A stretch of DNA of 64,000 nt. Origin: Butyrivibrio sp. XPD2002 (GTDB lineage: Bacteria > Bacillota > Clostridia > Lachnospirales > Lachnospiraceae). The notes beneath the pieces were generated by a model. The model made no database searches. It was not told where the DNA came from and worked only from the letters and a program-made list of their open reading frames with translations. How positions within the stretch are numbered: the first letter of the stretch is position 1; each line of letters starts with the position of its first letter. Both the position numbers and the translations under genes were made by a program. This document shows positions 7,607 through 17,635 of the stretch, piece by piece. The DNA is taken from contig NZ_AUIY01000013.1 of assembly GCF_000423945.1 (NCBI RefSeq), positions 104,109-168,108 of the forward strand. The letters are read 5' to 3'.

Positions 7607-9310
7607 ATGGGACAAGCGAAGTATTTATCGATTAGAGCTAAAGTGTTTATTTCATATGTTATTGTACAGCTTTTGCTAATTTGTGTAGTATCTGCTACGG
7701 TATACTATTTTGTAGGGAAAAGAATGACAAAACAGGTTATCTCATACAGTAAGCAGATGACAGAGCAGATGGCGGAAAATATGTCAAAAAATCTGCAAAC
7801 GCTTGAAGAGAGAGTAGTTTATGTCTTAAAAGATAGCAATATTTTTTCCTATCAGGACAATATAGACCTGGCATCAAAACATGACGTAAGCCATAGGTTA
7901 AAAGGGCTTGGCGTTATGCTCGATTCAGTCCATTTACCGACGCATTCGTTATATTTATATGATCCTTTTGGATGTTCATTTTACTATGACAAAAATGGAT
8001 TAAGCTTAGAAGATTTCAAATCCTTCGATATATACAGATACATTAAAGAAAACAAGGATGAACTGATCTCACATAAAGGGAAAACAATATGGCTGGCCTT
8101 GGATGAGGAAGCAGATACATTATATATGGTCAAAACAGTATTAGACCCCGAGGATTGTAAATATAAGGGAATATTGTGCGTAGAGGTTGGAAAAGAATAC
8201 TTAATTGACCAGTGTGCAAGTATCGAAAAGGATCTAAATAATAATATTGTTATTTATGATAAGGAAAATAATCTTCTTACATGTGGAAAGGGTTTTATAA
8301 ACGTAGCAAAGGCATACGTTCCTAATTCAGGAACTACAGTAAAAGATTATTATGTTACTGAGGCGAAGATTAAATCAAAATCATGGACGCTTGCGACATT
8401 TATTGCCGGTGATGTTCTGGACAGTGCTATTCATGAATTCATGAGAACATTTATGTTGGTTGAAGTCGCCATAATAATAATAATGGGCATGATAACATAT
8501 GGTTTATCTGCTACTATGACTGGCAATATTACGTCAATAATAAAAAATTTTGAGCGCATAAAGATTGGGGAGAAAGCAGAAGATATAATCCCGCGTGCTA
8601 ATGATGAAACAACAATTCTCTGTGAGAAATTTAATGAGATGAACAGAGAGCTTAATAATTATATAAATAAGCTTGCTGAGAGCACAGTCCTTACTGAACG
8701 GTCTGAACTAAATGCTCTTGTAGCACAGATGAATCCGCATTTTTTATATAATACGCTGGAAAGTATAAATTCAATAGCAAAATTGCATGGTGAGGATGAG
8801 ATATCTAAATGTATCACAAAGCTTGCAAGGATTTTAAGAACATCCATATATGGAGAAAATCAGGAAATAACACTTTTGGATGAGACGACTTATATTGAAC
8901 AGTATCTGTCATTGCAAAATATGATAATGGGCGACAGAATTGACTGGGTAATTGAAGTAGATGATACAGTAAAAGATGCGCTTGTTCCGAAGCTTATTTT
9001 GCAGCCTATAGTGGAGAATTCCATAAAATACGGTTTGGAAGAAAAACTCAGGGACGGATTTCTTTGCATAATAGGGAGTCGGGAGGGTAATAATCTTATT
9101 ATAAAAATCTCAGATAATGGAAATGGTATGTCCGAAGAAACTTTGTCGGAGATTCTAAACAATTCAAGAGATTATGAGAAGTATCACATAGGGTTAAATA
9201 GCGTAAAGAGAAGGTTACAGATTTTATATGGAGATGAATATGGCATAGATATCGAAAGCACTTTGGAGGAAGGTACAAATGTTGTTCTGAGAATGCCATA
9301 TCATATTTAG
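7607..9310 (+). CDS. YesM/LytS-type sensor histidine kinase
   Basis: 567 residues: a first membrane helix at about 12-32, an extracellular Cache-like domain, a second helix at about 283-305, a HAMP segment, then the His_kinase domain with phospho-acceptor His378 in MNPHFLYNT and a HATPase domain with N-box Asn471 in VENSIKYG and G-box DNGNGM near 504. GGAGG at 7592-7596 precedes the ATG by 10 nt. It is followed 21 bp later by its response regulator. Kinases of this class usually sense sugars or their binding proteins and switch on an adjacent CUT1 transporter, which matches the genes downstream. Confidence 0.93.
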   Translation: MGQAKYLSIRAKVFISYVIVQLLLICVVSATVYYFVGKRMTKQVISYSKQMTEQMAENMSKNLQTLEERVVYVLKDSNIFSYQDNIDLASKHDVSHRLKGLGVMLDSVHLPTHSLYLYDPFGCSFYYDKNGLSLEDFKSFDIYRYIKENKDELISHKGKTIWLALDEEADTLYMVKTVLDPEDCKYKGILCVEVGKEYLIDQCASIEKDLNNNIVIYDKENNLLTCGKGFINVAKAYVPNSGTTVKDYYVTEAKIKSKSWTLATFIAGDVLDSAIHEFMRTFMLVEVAIIIIMGMITYGLSATMTGNITSIIKNFERIKIGEKAEDIIPRANDETTILCEKFNEMNRELNNYINKLAESTVLTERSELNALVAQMNPHFLYNTLESINSIAKLHGEDEISKCITKLARILRTSIYGENQEITLLDETTYIEQYLSLQNMIMGDRIDWVIEVDDTVKDALVPKLILQPIVENSIKYGLEEKLRDGFLCIIGSREGNNLIIKISDNGNGMSEETLSEILNNSRDYEKYHIGLNSVKRRLQILYGDEYGIDIESTLEEGTNVVLRMPYHI

Positions 9311-9331
9311 TGTCTTTTGGTGGGAAAAAGT

Positions 9332-10945
9332 ATGAAATATAGGGTATATATAGCAGATGATAATGAACTGTTTAAGCAATCATTAGTAAAAAGTTTTCCT
9401 TGGGAGGAATATGATTGCGAAATAGTTGGTGAAGCGGGAGACGGCGATAAAGCTTTAAAGGACATATTGTTATTACAGCCTGACATGGCATTTTTGGATA
9501 TTCGCATGCCCGGATTTTCCGGAATTGAGATAACTAAAAAGATAAAGGAAAAAGGGATATTATGCAGAACAGTCATAATTACCGGGTATGATGAATTTGA
9601 TTATGTTAAGGAATGCATTCATTTGGGTGTGAGTGATTATCTGCTTAAACCTGTTGAATCACAGGAAGTAGTAGATGTAATCAGGAAGATACAAAGGGAA
9701 CTTGTTTTCATACATGAAAGAAAAGAGGCAATATCTACACTGCAGGAAAAGAAAGAGGAGCTGCTAAAAGAGAAACAGGAAGCTTCTTTAAAATATATGA
9801 AGAACCTTCTTTTGGACTCAGTGAGCGGATATAACAAGTCTGCAGTTGAATTAGATGAACTGATTCATGAAAATTACGGTAGCTACTCGGGCTTTTTCAT
9901 TTTTCAGATAAGCAGGATGGATGACAATTCTGACCTGAACATGTTTGTTGAGGTTTCAAAAAAGGCATTGAAACGAATAATAGACCAGCAGACAAGGTTG
10001 GTCTATGCAATTATGGACAAGACAATAATTGTCCTGGTACTTCATAAAGGGGTACTTTTAAATAAAGAATATGATACGCATTCTATTTATTTGGCCAACT
10101 GCATTCGCGACATGGTAATCAGGGAAAGTGACGATATAATTATTTGTATCAGTAGCTTTCACAAACAGATTTCTGATATATGCAAAGCATACGAAGAGGC
10201 TGAGCTGACTTTTAATACAAGGTTTTTCGTAGAAAACAAAAACATAATTCATCATGATTTTTTTGAGAGTAAAAGTTTTTCTAATGATCATAATCTGATA
10301 TCTGAAATAGACCATTTTTACGGTTGCCTGAAGAACGAACCGGAGGCAGCGTATGATTCTCTTGATAGGGTATATGAACAGATTATTACATCGGATTATT
10401 ATGATACTGAATACGTAAAAACATTGTTCATACATGCCTGCATCATGGTTAACAGTGTATGCTCCGCAAACCATTTTGATTATGATTATTCTTTTATGAA
10501 ATCAATAAATGAGATAAGCAGGGATATCACAGAAGCCAGAAGTATTAAGGAAGTATATGAATATTGTGTTGAATATGTAAGGTCATATATTAGTTTTATT
10601 AAGGCTAAAGAGAAGACAATGTATTCACCTAATGTAATTCATGTATTGGATTATCTAAACAGTCACTACATGGAGAAAATCACTTTGCAGGATGTGGCTG
10701 ATGCTGTTGATATTTCATCGATACACATATGCAGAATTTTGAAAAAAGAAATGAGTGAAACATTTACAAATATACTGAACAAGATTCGGATAAAGCAGGC
10801 AATTATTTTATTAAAAGAAGGTAAGCTAAAAGTTTATGAAATCGCTGAATTGACCGGGTTTAGCAATTATGCATATTTCTATCAGCTGTTTAAGAAAGAG
10901 ACCGGGATATCTCCAACGGATTATTTTTCAAAAGACAGTATATAA
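9332..10945 (+). CDS. YesN-type response regulator with AraC-type DNA-binding domain
   Basis: 537 residues. The N-terminal receiver domain has the acidic pair Asp9/Asp10, phospho-acceptor Asp56 in FLDIRMPG, Thr in IITGYDEF and Lys in LLKPVE. A long helical middle region leads to two AraC helix-turn-helix motifs in the last 100 residues (ITLQDVADAVDISSIHICRI and IAELTGFSNYAYFYQLFKK). ATG 9332 is preferred to an in-frame TTG at 9317 because a GG-rich site lies 8 nt before it. It is expected to activate the sugar transport genes that begin at 11093. Confidence 0.93.
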   Translation: MKYRVYIADDNELFKQSLVKSFPWEEYDCEIVGEAGDGDKALKDILLLQPDMAFLDIRMPGFSGIEITKKIKEKGILCRTVIITGYDEFDYVKECIHLGVSDYLLKPVESQEVVDVIRKIQRELVFIHERKEAISTLQEKKEELLKEKQEASLKYMKNLLLDSVSGYNKSAVELDELIHENYGSYSGFFIFQISRMDDNSDLNMFVEVSKKALKRIIDQQTRLVYAIMDKTIIVLVLHKGVLLNKEYDTHSIYLANCIRDMVIRESDDIIICISSFHKQISDICKAYEEAELTFNTRFFVENKNIIHHDFFESKSFSNDHNLISEIDHFYGCLKNEPEAAYDSLDRVYEQIITSDYYDTEYVKTLFIHACIMVNSVCSANHFDYDYSFMKSINEISRDITEARSIKEVYEYCVEYVRSYISFIKAKEKTMYSPNVIHVLDYLNSHYMEKITLQDVADAVDISSIHICRILKKEMSETFTNILNKIRIKQAIILLKEGKLKVYEIAELTGFSNYAYFYQLFKKETGISPTDYFSKDSI

Positions 10946-10949
10946 AACA

Positions 10950-10998
10950 GATGCTAAGATTTTGATATGTTTTGTTAAAATCTTAGCATCTTTATTTT
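10950..10998 (+). terminator. Rho-independent terminator after the two-component genes
   Basis: A perfect 14-bp stem (10950-10963 with 10977-10990) is followed by TTTATTTTAT, separating the regulatory pair from the transporter operon. Confidence 0.93.
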
Positions 10999-11092
10999 AT
11001 ATAAACTGATTAGATTATGGAATTTATTATCATTTAAAAGCAGATTAACATCATATATGTAATTGATATATTTCATAAACAGGAGGGATGAT

Positions 11093-12457
11093 ATGAAAAA
11101 GAAACTAATTAGTATTTTGTGCTGCTCGGCTATGACTGTAAGCCTGTTAGCGGGATGCGGCCAGACAGGTGGGGAGAGTGCCGAGGCACAGCCGGATAAC
11201 AGTTCCGACAAAGCCACTGAAGAGGTATCTGAAGGGTCAGAGGAAGCTGTATCCGATGAAGAGACCGCAAAAGCGGAGACAACAGAAGCTACAAAAGAGA
11301 TCACGATTGTTCATTATCTGACAGAAACTGCAAAATTAAAAGCTTTTGATGATCTTGTGGCAGGATTTGAAGCTGCTCACCCTGACATAAAAGTTAATGC
11401 AGAATCTATGCCGATGGATAATTATTCCGATGTTGTAAAGTTAAGATTTTCTACAGGAGAACAGCCCGATATTATTTTCGGACAGCCCAAGACTTTTTCA
11501 GATCTTGTTGGCTCAGGACTTATCAGAGATCTTAGTGATCAGCCATTTGTAGATGCTCTACTTGATTCATCAAAGCAGAGTGTAACGATCGATAACGGTA
11601 TTTATGGAATTCCACTTGATCAGATGGCAAATGTTGTTTTCTATAATAAGGACATTTTCGAAGCACAGGGACTTTCTGTTCCCACAACATATGAAGAGTT
11701 CATAGATACATGTGAAAAACTCAAGGCTGCCGGCATAACTCCTTGCGCAGCCGGATATCAGGATAACATTTCTTTTGGAGCTAACTGGTACACAATCTTC
11801 TATGGAACAAAGTATTTAAACCATCCTACAAGTAGTAAAGACCTTATGGAAGGAGCATCTCTTGCTGATTTTCCCGAATATGCACAGGCTTTGGAACAGT
11901 GGCGAACAATAATGAACAATTATCAGAATGATGACAGAAAACAGGTAGATACAGCCACTGCAGAGCAGATGTTTGCAAATGGCGAGACTGCAATGATCAT
12001 CATCGGAACATGGGGACTTGGAGCAATTATGGATTACAATCCTGATGGCAATTTTGGTGGATTTGCTTATCCTTCTGAATCAAATGCCGCTGATGTTTCT
12101 GTACCGGTGGCTATAGATGATTGCTGGATGGTTGCTAAGGATTCTGCAAATGAGGAAAATGCACTGTTATTCCTCGAGTATGCAACAACAAAAGAAGCAA
12201 ATGCAACCTGGTGTGGTGATTGTTCACAGCTTAGTGCTCTTAAAGATGTAGAGTGTGATACACTTCCTCCTGCTGCTATAGATATAGCAAATGAGATAGC
12301 TAATAAGCCCGGCTCTGCATGGGCATCAATAGCAACGTTCGTTGGTCAGTTTGATACTGCATATGCAAACTGTAACAGGGATTTTGCTATGGATGATAAC
12401 AGAACACCGGAAGAGTACATAGAACAGTTTGATAATGAATTTGCAGCAGCAAGATAA
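11093..12457 (+). CDS. CUT1 ABC transporter sugar-binding lipoprotein
   Basis: 454 residues. Signal peptide with lipobox LLAGC (Cys22), an acidic Ser/Glu tether to about residue 60, then a family-1 extracellular solute-binding fold starting with ITIVHYLTETAKLKAFDDLV and containing GIYGIPLDQMANVVFYNKDIF. AGGAGG at 11081-11086 selects ATG 11093 over an upstream in-frame ATG at 11063. It binds an oligosaccharide outside the membrane and delivers it to the two permeases downstream. A hairpin after the stop probably sets a higher level of this gene than of the permeases. Confidence 0.92.
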   Translation: MKKKLISILCCSAMTVSLLAGCGQTGGESAEAQPDNSSDKATEEVSEGSEEAVSDEETAKAETTEATKEITIVHYLTETAKLKAFDDLVAGFEAAHPDIKVNAESMPMDNYSDVVKLRFSTGEQPDIIFGQPKTFSDLVGSGLIRDLSDQPFVDALLDSSKQSVTIDNGIYGIPLDQMANVVFYNKDIFEAQGLSVPTTYEEFIDTCEKLKAAGITPCAAGYQDNISFGANWYTIFYGTKYLNHPTSSKDLMEGASLADFPEYAQALEQWRTIMNNYQNDDRKQVDTATAEQMFANGETAMIIIGTWGLGAIMDYNPDGNFGGFAYPSESNAADVSVPVAIDDCWMVAKDSANEENALLFLEYATTKEANATWCGDCSQLSALKDVECDTLPPAAIDIANEIANKPGSAWASIATFVGQFDTAYANCNRDFAMDDNRTPEEYIEQFDNEFAAAR

Positions 12458-12468
12458 ATAATCAGTAT

Positions 12469-12498
12469 AAGGGGAATCAGGATTGATTCCCCTTTTAT
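12469..12498 (+). terminator. Intra-operon hairpin / partial terminator
   Basis: An 11-bp perfect stem AAGGGGAATCA / TGATTCCCCTT (12469-12479, 12484-12494) with a short T-rich tail lies between the binding-protein gene and the permeases. This is the usual site of an mRNA-stabilising or attenuating hairpin in sugar ABC operons. Confidence 0.8.
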
Positions 12499-12532
12499 AT
12501 CGGACGAAAAGAGAAAAAGGGTGGATTTTTAA

Positions 12533-13396
12533 ATGGGGAGTAAACAAATAAGAAAGATTAAAGCGGAATTATTGGATTTTATATTTATTTTTCCGGCAAT
12601 AATAATTTTTACTATTATCATAATCATTCCTCTGATTAGCGGATTTAAATATACATTTACCGATTGGAATGGTATGAGCAAGGTTATGAATCCGGTTGGA
12701 TTAAAAAATTATATAAAGCTGTTTTCGGATAAAAATCTTATTTTGCCAATCAGAAACACAATGATATTTACAATAGTTACTATGGTGGCCATAAATGTGC
12801 TTGGACTTGGACTTGCATTACTTGTTGAGCACGAATTTAAGGGGGTAAATATCATAAAAAGTATTATTTTTATACCCCTTGTAGTAAGTCTTGTCCTGGT
12901 GTCCTATATGTGGATGTACGTCTATAATGATTTCTTTAGTCTGTTTGGATGGAGCAGCCCGCTAATCTCTGCCAAGACTGTATTGATGGGACTTTGTGCA
13001 ATGGCTATCTGGAAAGAAATAGGCCTTGCAATGATGATATATCTGGCAGCTCTTAAAGGGGTATCATCGGATTTTTATGAGGCTGCAACAATTGATGGAG
13101 CTAACTTTTTTCAGAAATTCTGGAATATAACAATTCCAATGATCGCACCGGCATTCACATACTGTATTCCTTTATGGATTGCAGGTGGATTCAGGATGTA
13201 TGACTATTCATATATTGCCACAAGTGGGGGACCTGCGCATGCAAGTGAATCCATGGCATTCTACATATATCAGTATCTATTTCCCTTTAACAAGGTTGGA
13301 TATGGTCAGACTATGGCTGTAATATATCTGATATTTTGCATTGTCGTATCCAATATAATTACCAGATTACTTAGAAAGAGGGAGGTAGAGATGTAA
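12533..13396 (+). CDS. CUT1 ABC transporter permease (MalF/UgpA type)
   Basis: 287 residues with six membrane helices. The EAA loop YEAATIDGANFFQKFWNITIP, where the ATPase docks, is near residue 180. No ATPase gene is present in the locus, which is usual for CUT1 systems sharing an MsmX-like ATPase. A GGGTGG-type site precedes the ATG. Its stop codon overlaps the start of the next permease by one base (TAATG). Confidence 0.92.
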   Translation: MGSKQIRKIKAELLDFIFIFPAIIIFTIIIIIPLISGFKYTFTDWNGMSKVMNPVGLKNYIKLFSDKNLILPIRNTMIFTIVTMVAINVLGLGLALLVEHEFKGVNIIKSIIFIPLVVSLVLVSYMWMYVYNDFFSLFGWSSPLISAKTVLMGLCAMAIWKEIGLAMMIYLAALKGVSSDFYEAATIDGANFFQKFWNITIPMIAPAFTYCIPLWIAGGFRMYDYSYIATSGGPAHASESMAFYIYQYLFPFNKVGYGQTMAVIYLIFCIVVSNIITRLLRKREVEM

Positions 13397-14232
13397 TGAA
13401 TAAGAAAATGAAAAGAAGAGTCTCTACCGCAGCAAGAGTTATGGTTCTTTGCATATTTTCACTGATATGCCTTGCACCGTTTTATGTCGCAATTTGTTAT
13501 GCATTTAAATCCAAGTCAGAATTTGCTAAGACCAGGTTGGCTTTTCCGACATCTGTATATCTGGAAAACTTCAGATCGGCCTTTGCGCTTAAGAATTATT
13601 TTAATTCAGTAAAAAATAGCGTGATCGTAGCTGCTTTTGTAGTGTTCTTCATTGTATTTATCTGCTCCATGAGTGCATATATCATAATAAGAAAAAATAA
13701 TAGAGTATATAATTTTATCTTTTATGTATTTCAGATGGTCATACTTATTCCTTTTCAGACAATAATGTTTCCTCTTTACAAGGAAATATCATCTATGCAT
13801 GCACTAAATACAATATGGGGGCAGATATTTACAGAAATTGGAGTATATATGGGATATTATGTTTTCCTTTATACAGGATTCATAAAAGGTGTTCCGATAG
13901 CTCTTGAAGAGGCTGCAAGTATTGATGGATGTAACAGATTCCAGATTTTTTATAAGATTGTATTTCCGCTGCTTAAACCTATAACAATGACTGTTATTGT
14001 TTTATGTTTTCTGGCATCATGGAATGACTTCTTCCTTCCAATGATTATGTGCCAAAAGGAAACAGCAAGAACACTACCTTTGATGCAGTTCTATTTCTTT
14101 GGAGAGTATTCAAATGAGATAAATATGGCATTTGCGGCAGCTTTGATAGCAATGATTCCAACAGTTATTGTATATTTTCTTGCTCAGAAGTATATCGTTG
14201 AAGGTATGACTGCCGGAGCAGTTAAGTCATAA
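13396..14232 (+). CDS. CUT1 ABC transporter permease (MalG/UgpE type)
   Basis: 278 residues, six membrane helices, EAA loop LEEAASIDGCNRFQIFYKIVFP near residue 175. It starts within the stop codon of the first permease, so the two subunits are translationally coupled. It forms the transmembrane channel with the previous gene product for the sugar captured by the lipoprotein at 11093. Confidence 0.92.
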   Translation: MNKKMKRRVSTAARVMVLCIFSLICLAPFYVAICYAFKSKSEFAKTRLAFPTSVYLENFRSAFALKNYFNSVKNSVIVAAFVVFFIVFICSMSAYIIIRKNNRVYNFIFYVFQMVILIPFQTIMFPLYKEISSMHALNTIWGQIFTEIGVYMGYYVFLYTGFIKGVPIALEEAASIDGCNRFQIFYKIVFPLLKPITMTVIVLCFLASWNDFFLPMIMCQKETARTLPLMQFYFFGEYSNEINMAFAAALIAMIPTVIVYFLAQKYIVEGMTAGAVKS

Positions 14233-14245
14233 AAAGGGGATAAAA

Positions 14246-15073
14246 ATGGGAGAGTATGATTTTTTATATGACCTTAAGCGAGTTGATTTTTGTAGAGAAG
14301 GCTTGTCTTATATTTCAAGAATCCAATACTGCAGGGAGCATCCAAGGCAGTATATGGAATGCATATATAGAAGTGGAAACGGAAATATGCCGGTAGTTAT
14401 TTGGATTCATGGAGGTGGATTCAGTGATGAAAACCTTACCTCGTCATATAGACATGAAGAGACTATCGCCAGACTTGCCAAGCAGGGATATTTTATCGCC
14501 TGCATAGAGTATAGGTTGTTACAGCATGCGCCATATCCTGCATGCATTGAGGATTGTCAGAAGGCTATTCTTTATATCAAGGAACATGCAAAAGAGCTAA
14601 ATATTGATTCCAGCAAGATTGCTTTATGGGGAGAATCTGCCGGAGCCTATATCGCATGTATGGCCGGAAGTAACTTCAATAATACACAAGGAGCAGACAT
14701 TCAGGCGGTTGTTTCATTTTATTGTCCAAGTGATCTGATTTTTCAGAGAAAAGACACGGACGGACAGGGCGGAATTGAAGAGGACTTTTTAGGAGTTTCT
14801 TTGAAGGAAGGACGCAAAAAATGGGAGGAAGCGAGTCCTATAACTTATGCTTCGGGGCAAAATCCACCATTTTTGCTGTTTCATGGGGATGTCGATGACC
14901 TTGTTCCGTATGAGGAGTCCTGCAGGTATTATGACGCGCTAAAAGCTGCCGGAAATGATGCTGCTTTCGTTACCGTAGAAGGGCAGGGACATGGCTTTTT
15001 TGTAGGCCAAAAATATTACGATCAGATAATCAGTTTCTTGAATGAGAAATTAAGAGGGGATAAACAGGTATGA
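14246..15073 (+). CDS. Alpha/beta-hydrolase carbohydrate esterase
   Basis: 275 residues without a signal peptide. Oxyanion motif IHGGG near residue 53, nucleophile Ser131 in GESAG, Asp in HGDVDDLVPYEE and His in GQGHGFF give a complete hormone-sensitive-lipase/BD-FAE-like triad. In this position it most likely removes acetyl or other ester groups from imported oligosaccharides. AAAAGGGG lies 10 nt before the ATG. It overlaps the next gene by 4 bp. The exact ester is inference. Confidence 0.85.
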   Translation: MGEYDFLYDLKRVDFCREGLSYISRIQYCREHPRQYMECIYRSGNGNMPVVIWIHGGGFSDENLTSSYRHEETIARLAKQGYFIACIEYRLLQHAPYPACIEDCQKAILYIKEHAKELNIDSSKIALWGESAGAYIACMAGSNFNNTQGADIQAVVSFYCPSDLIFQRKDTDGQGGIEEDFLGVSLKEGRKKWEEASPITYASGQNPPFLLFHGDVDDLVPYEESCRYYDALKAAGNDAAFVTVEGQGHGFFVGQKYYDQIISFLNEKLRGDKQV

Positions 15074-16161
15074 AAAGTAAATGGTCAAAGGCAGAGATAT
15101 GGGAATGGTATAACGCCAGACCCTGGATAAGTGGATTTAACTTTATTCCAAGTGGTGCCATTGAAGGCATAGTCTATATGTTGCAGGAATATGATCATGA
15201 AAATGCATTCAGAGATGCCGCCAAGGAAATTGCACTTGCAGCATCTCTAAACTTTAACAGTGTGAGAGTATTTTTGCCATTTTATCTTTGGCGGGTTCAG
15301 CATGAGAGTTTTTTGAAGAACTTAGATGAATTATTGGATTTGTTGGATTCATATAATATGACTATGATGCCGGTTATTTTTAATGACTGCTGTGTCCCTA
15401 AAAATCAGTATAAAGAACCTGAACTGGGGCCACAACCGGAACCGGAGCCCGGATATTTCGGAGGAAGCAGCGTTACGCCGTTTGATGATGATACGCAGGG
15501 AGGAGGTGTTAGAGGATATAATATAATTGATGAACCCGAGATGGAAGTGGTGGCGGAAGGCTATGTTCGTGAACTTGCCAGAAGGTATCGCGATGACAAG
15601 AGGATACTTATTTGGAATGTCTGGAACGAAATCGGCAATTCAGGTAGATTATCATTGTCGGTTCCAATGATGGAAAAGGTCTTTTCATGGTTTAGAGAAG
15701 AAGATGTGTCACAGCCTCTGACTGCCGATGTATGGGGAGCGGGGGCTGATCATCCTTACGGATGGTTGAATAATCCCGGTATTTACCATGAATGCGAGGA
15801 AAAAGCCATAGAATTATCTGATATTATAACGTTTCATTTCTATGGGGATTATGAGCATGCAAGGCAATATATAGAGAAATTGGAAAAATATGAGAGGCCC
15901 TTGATCAATACTGAGTGGATGCACAGACCATATAGAAGCATTATTCAGACACATATGCCATTGTGGAAGAAAAACAATATCGGAAGTTATTTCTTTGGTT
16001 TTGTAAATGGAAAATCCCAATTTAATTATGTATGGGAATTCATTAAGAAACTTCCGGATATTGATACAAGACTGTGGATGCATGATATATTTTATGACGA
16101 TTTTAGACCGTATGACCAGGAAGAAATTGAAACTATTAAGGAATGCAATAAAAATATATGA
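15070..16161 (+). CDS. Clan GH-A glycoside hydrolase, cytoplasmic
   Basis: 363 residues with a TIM-barrel pattern. The acid/base residue is Glu187 in IWNVWNEIGN and the nucleophile Glu282 in INTEWMH, both at strand ends as in clan A enzymes (GH5, GH2, GH39 and relatives). Proteins of this type are often labelled beta-xylanase or beta-mannanase. There is no signal peptide, so it should act on imported oligosaccharides after the coupled esterase. It ends the operon and is followed by a terminator. The family number is not certain from eye inspection. Confidence 0.82.
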   Translation: MKSKWSKAEIWEWYNARPWISGFNFIPSGAIEGIVYMLQEYDHENAFRDAAKEIALAASLNFNSVRVFLPFYLWRVQHESFLKNLDELLDLLDSYNMTMMPVIFNDCCVPKNQYKEPELGPQPEPEPGYFGGSSVTPFDDDTQGGGVRGYNIIDEPEMEVVAEGYVRELARRYRDDKRILIWNVWNEIGNSGRLSLSVPMMEKVFSWFREEDVSQPLTADVWGAGADHPYGWLNNPGIYHECEEKAIELSDIITFHFYGDYEHARQYIEKLEKYERPLINTEWMHRPYRSIIQTHMPLWKKNNIGSYFFGFVNGKSQFNYVWEFIKKLPDIDTRLWMHDIFYDDFRPYDQEEIETIKECNKNI

Positions 16162-16243
16162 ATAAAAGTGAATTCTATCGCACCAATGTAGCCCCGGCAT
16201 GAAAATGTCTTTAACAATTTCCTTTTTCTTCTCCTTTTTTAAG

Positions 16244-16271
16244 CAGCCAGAGACACTCTGGCTGTTTTTTT
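16244..16271 (+). terminator. Rho-independent terminator
   Basis: Perfect 9-bp stem CAGCCAGAG / CTCTGGCTG with a 3-nt loop and seven T residues ends the polysaccharide operon. Confidence 0.95.
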
Positions 16272-16313
16272 GCCATTTTCACTTATCTATTTTATGACTT
16301 TAAAATAGCCATG

Positions 16314-16335
16314 AAAAAAGGATCCTTCCGGACCC
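16314..16335 (-). terminator. Terminator of the small minus-strand gene
   Basis: On the minus strand the stem GGGTCC-GGAA-GGATCC (one G-U pair) is followed by six T residues, 29 bp past the stop codon of the gene at 16364-16528. Confidence 0.85.
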
Positions 16336-16363
16336 TTACATCAACATAAGATAAAATTTCTAT

Positions 16364-16528
16364 TTACCACACAAAAGCAACTGCATTTGCAACGTCTTCA
16401 GTAATCGTATTTTCCTTAACAAGCTTTTTGAGCCATTTATTCAGCTTGTCAACCTTGTGATTTGTATTGATAAAGTGGATTTTCTTGCCATTTACATTTG
16501 TTGAAAGAAAGAGTTCGTAAGTATACAT
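16364..16528 (-). CDS. Small hypothetical protein (54 aa)
   Basis: The start at 16528 is fixed by GGAGG at 16538-16542. The 54-residue product is basic with two short strands followed by a helix (VDKLNKWLKKLVKE). A rho-independent terminator follows, so this is a complete independent transcription unit. No family recognised. Confidence 0.7.
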   Translation of the reverse strand: MYTYELFLSTNVNGKKIHFINTNHKVDKLNKWLKKLVKENTITEDVANAVAFVW

Positions 16529-16886
16529 AAGTGAAAACCTCCAAAAATCATAAATATGTTCTTTCATTCATTCTGGCCATTTGAATGTTCTTGTTGCTCA
16601 CAGAAAATATATCGATGCCAACACATAATTACTTTAGGGCAAATTCATATGTTTTTTTATTTCTTTTTGGGGACACTTTTTCGAATAATAAGTTCACTGA
16701 CAGGCACACTAACTTCAATAGAAAAAGGGGCTCTAATTAAAAGCAAACTCTAAATATTGAAGGCTGATCAGCCTCAAACACAACTTAAACTATCCAGTCA
16801 TTAGCAGAATACCTAAACGCTAATATCTTTCAACCTTCTCCAATTCGCTGTATTTGTGGGATAAATACTACTTTTTCTATGTTACA

Positions 16887-17063
16887 ATGGTAAGTATAAT
16901 GGTGCTGTTTGTTCTGATGTTCGCTATTGCCGGTCCGTTTATACCGGGATGGCATTGGAGACAAATATGGCTTGGAGTGCTTCTGGCAACAGCAATCCAT
17001 TTGCTGCTCTGGTTTGTTGTTCATGGCTGGAGCATATCTGTTCTTTATTTCAAAACCATCTAA
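16887..17063 (+). CDS. Possible small membrane protein (58 aa)
   Basis: An in-frame ATG at 16887 opens a strongly hydrophobic peptide with two predicted helices split by a GPFIPGWHWRQ turn. No convincing ribosome site lies in front of it, so the start or even the expression is doubtful. The reading frame extends further upstream to a TTG at 16854. A perfect 14-bp palindrome AGGCTGATCAGCCT (16761-16774) lies about 110 bp upstream. The rest of 16568-16886 holds nothing recognisable. Confidence 0.35.
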   Translation: MVSIMVLFVLMFAIAGPFIPGWHWRQIWLGVLLATAIHLLLWFVVHGWSISVLYFKTI

Positions 17064-17168
17064 GTGGAGCCTCAAGGAAAAAGCAGCGTGAAAACCTAAG
17101 GCAATTTCATGAATAGTAAAAAACAAAAGCTACTATGCCGGCGGATATAGATAGAATAGAGGAGTATC

Positions 17169-17621
17169 ATGGACATTATCTATAATGGAGAGCGACTGAA
17201 ATATATAGAAGATTTCTGGGGAGAACAGGTACTATGGATTACAGATCCTAAACAGATAAGCATGGAGCATATGAAGTTTGTCGGGGGATATCCAAATGAG
17301 TACTGCATATACCTTTCAGAGTTGTCTGCGGCGGAACAGGCTGAAATTGTAAAGCAGCTACGTGAGCAATTGGCATATTGTGGTGTAAATTGTTCGAAAT
17401 GTCCGGATTTCTCAGAAGGAAAGTGCCCTTCTTGCCGGCTCACAGAATGGAAAGCTGGAGATGAATGCATGCCCGTCAAATGCTGCAGAGAAAAAAGAAT
17501 AGACTCTTGTGCATCATGTGATGTATTCCCATGCGATGATATGAAAGAGTTTTATCAAGAATCTGCTAGTCATCAAGAAGCATTTAAGAGATTTTCCAAG
17601 TTTAGCAATTATAAATCTTAA
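17169..17621 (+). CDS. Cysteine-rich DUF3795-like protein
   Basis: 150 residues. The C-terminal half has ten cysteines in the pattern CGVNCSKCPDF...CPSC...CMPVKCC...CASCDVFPC, typical of DUF3795 proteins that probably bind a metal or iron-sulphur cluster. The N-terminal 75 residues form a separate domain not usually present, making this a two-part protein. GAGGAG lies 4 nt before the ATG. It is followed 14 bp later by a GNAT acetyltransferase and may share its transcript. Confidence 0.75.
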   Translation: MDIIYNGERLKYIEDFWGEQVLWITDPKQISMEHMKFVGGYPNEYCIYLSELSAAEQAEIVKQLREQLAYCGVNCSKCPDFSEGKCPSCRLTEWKAGDECMPVKCCREKRIDSCASCDVFPCDDMKEFYQESASHQEAFKRFSKFSNYKS

Positions 17622-17635
17622 TAGGAAACAAAATA

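Noticed and set aside
16556..16753. 65-codon plus-strand frame rich in Phe and Cys
   Set aside because: No ribosome site and antisense to the start region of the small minus-strand gene; no coding character.
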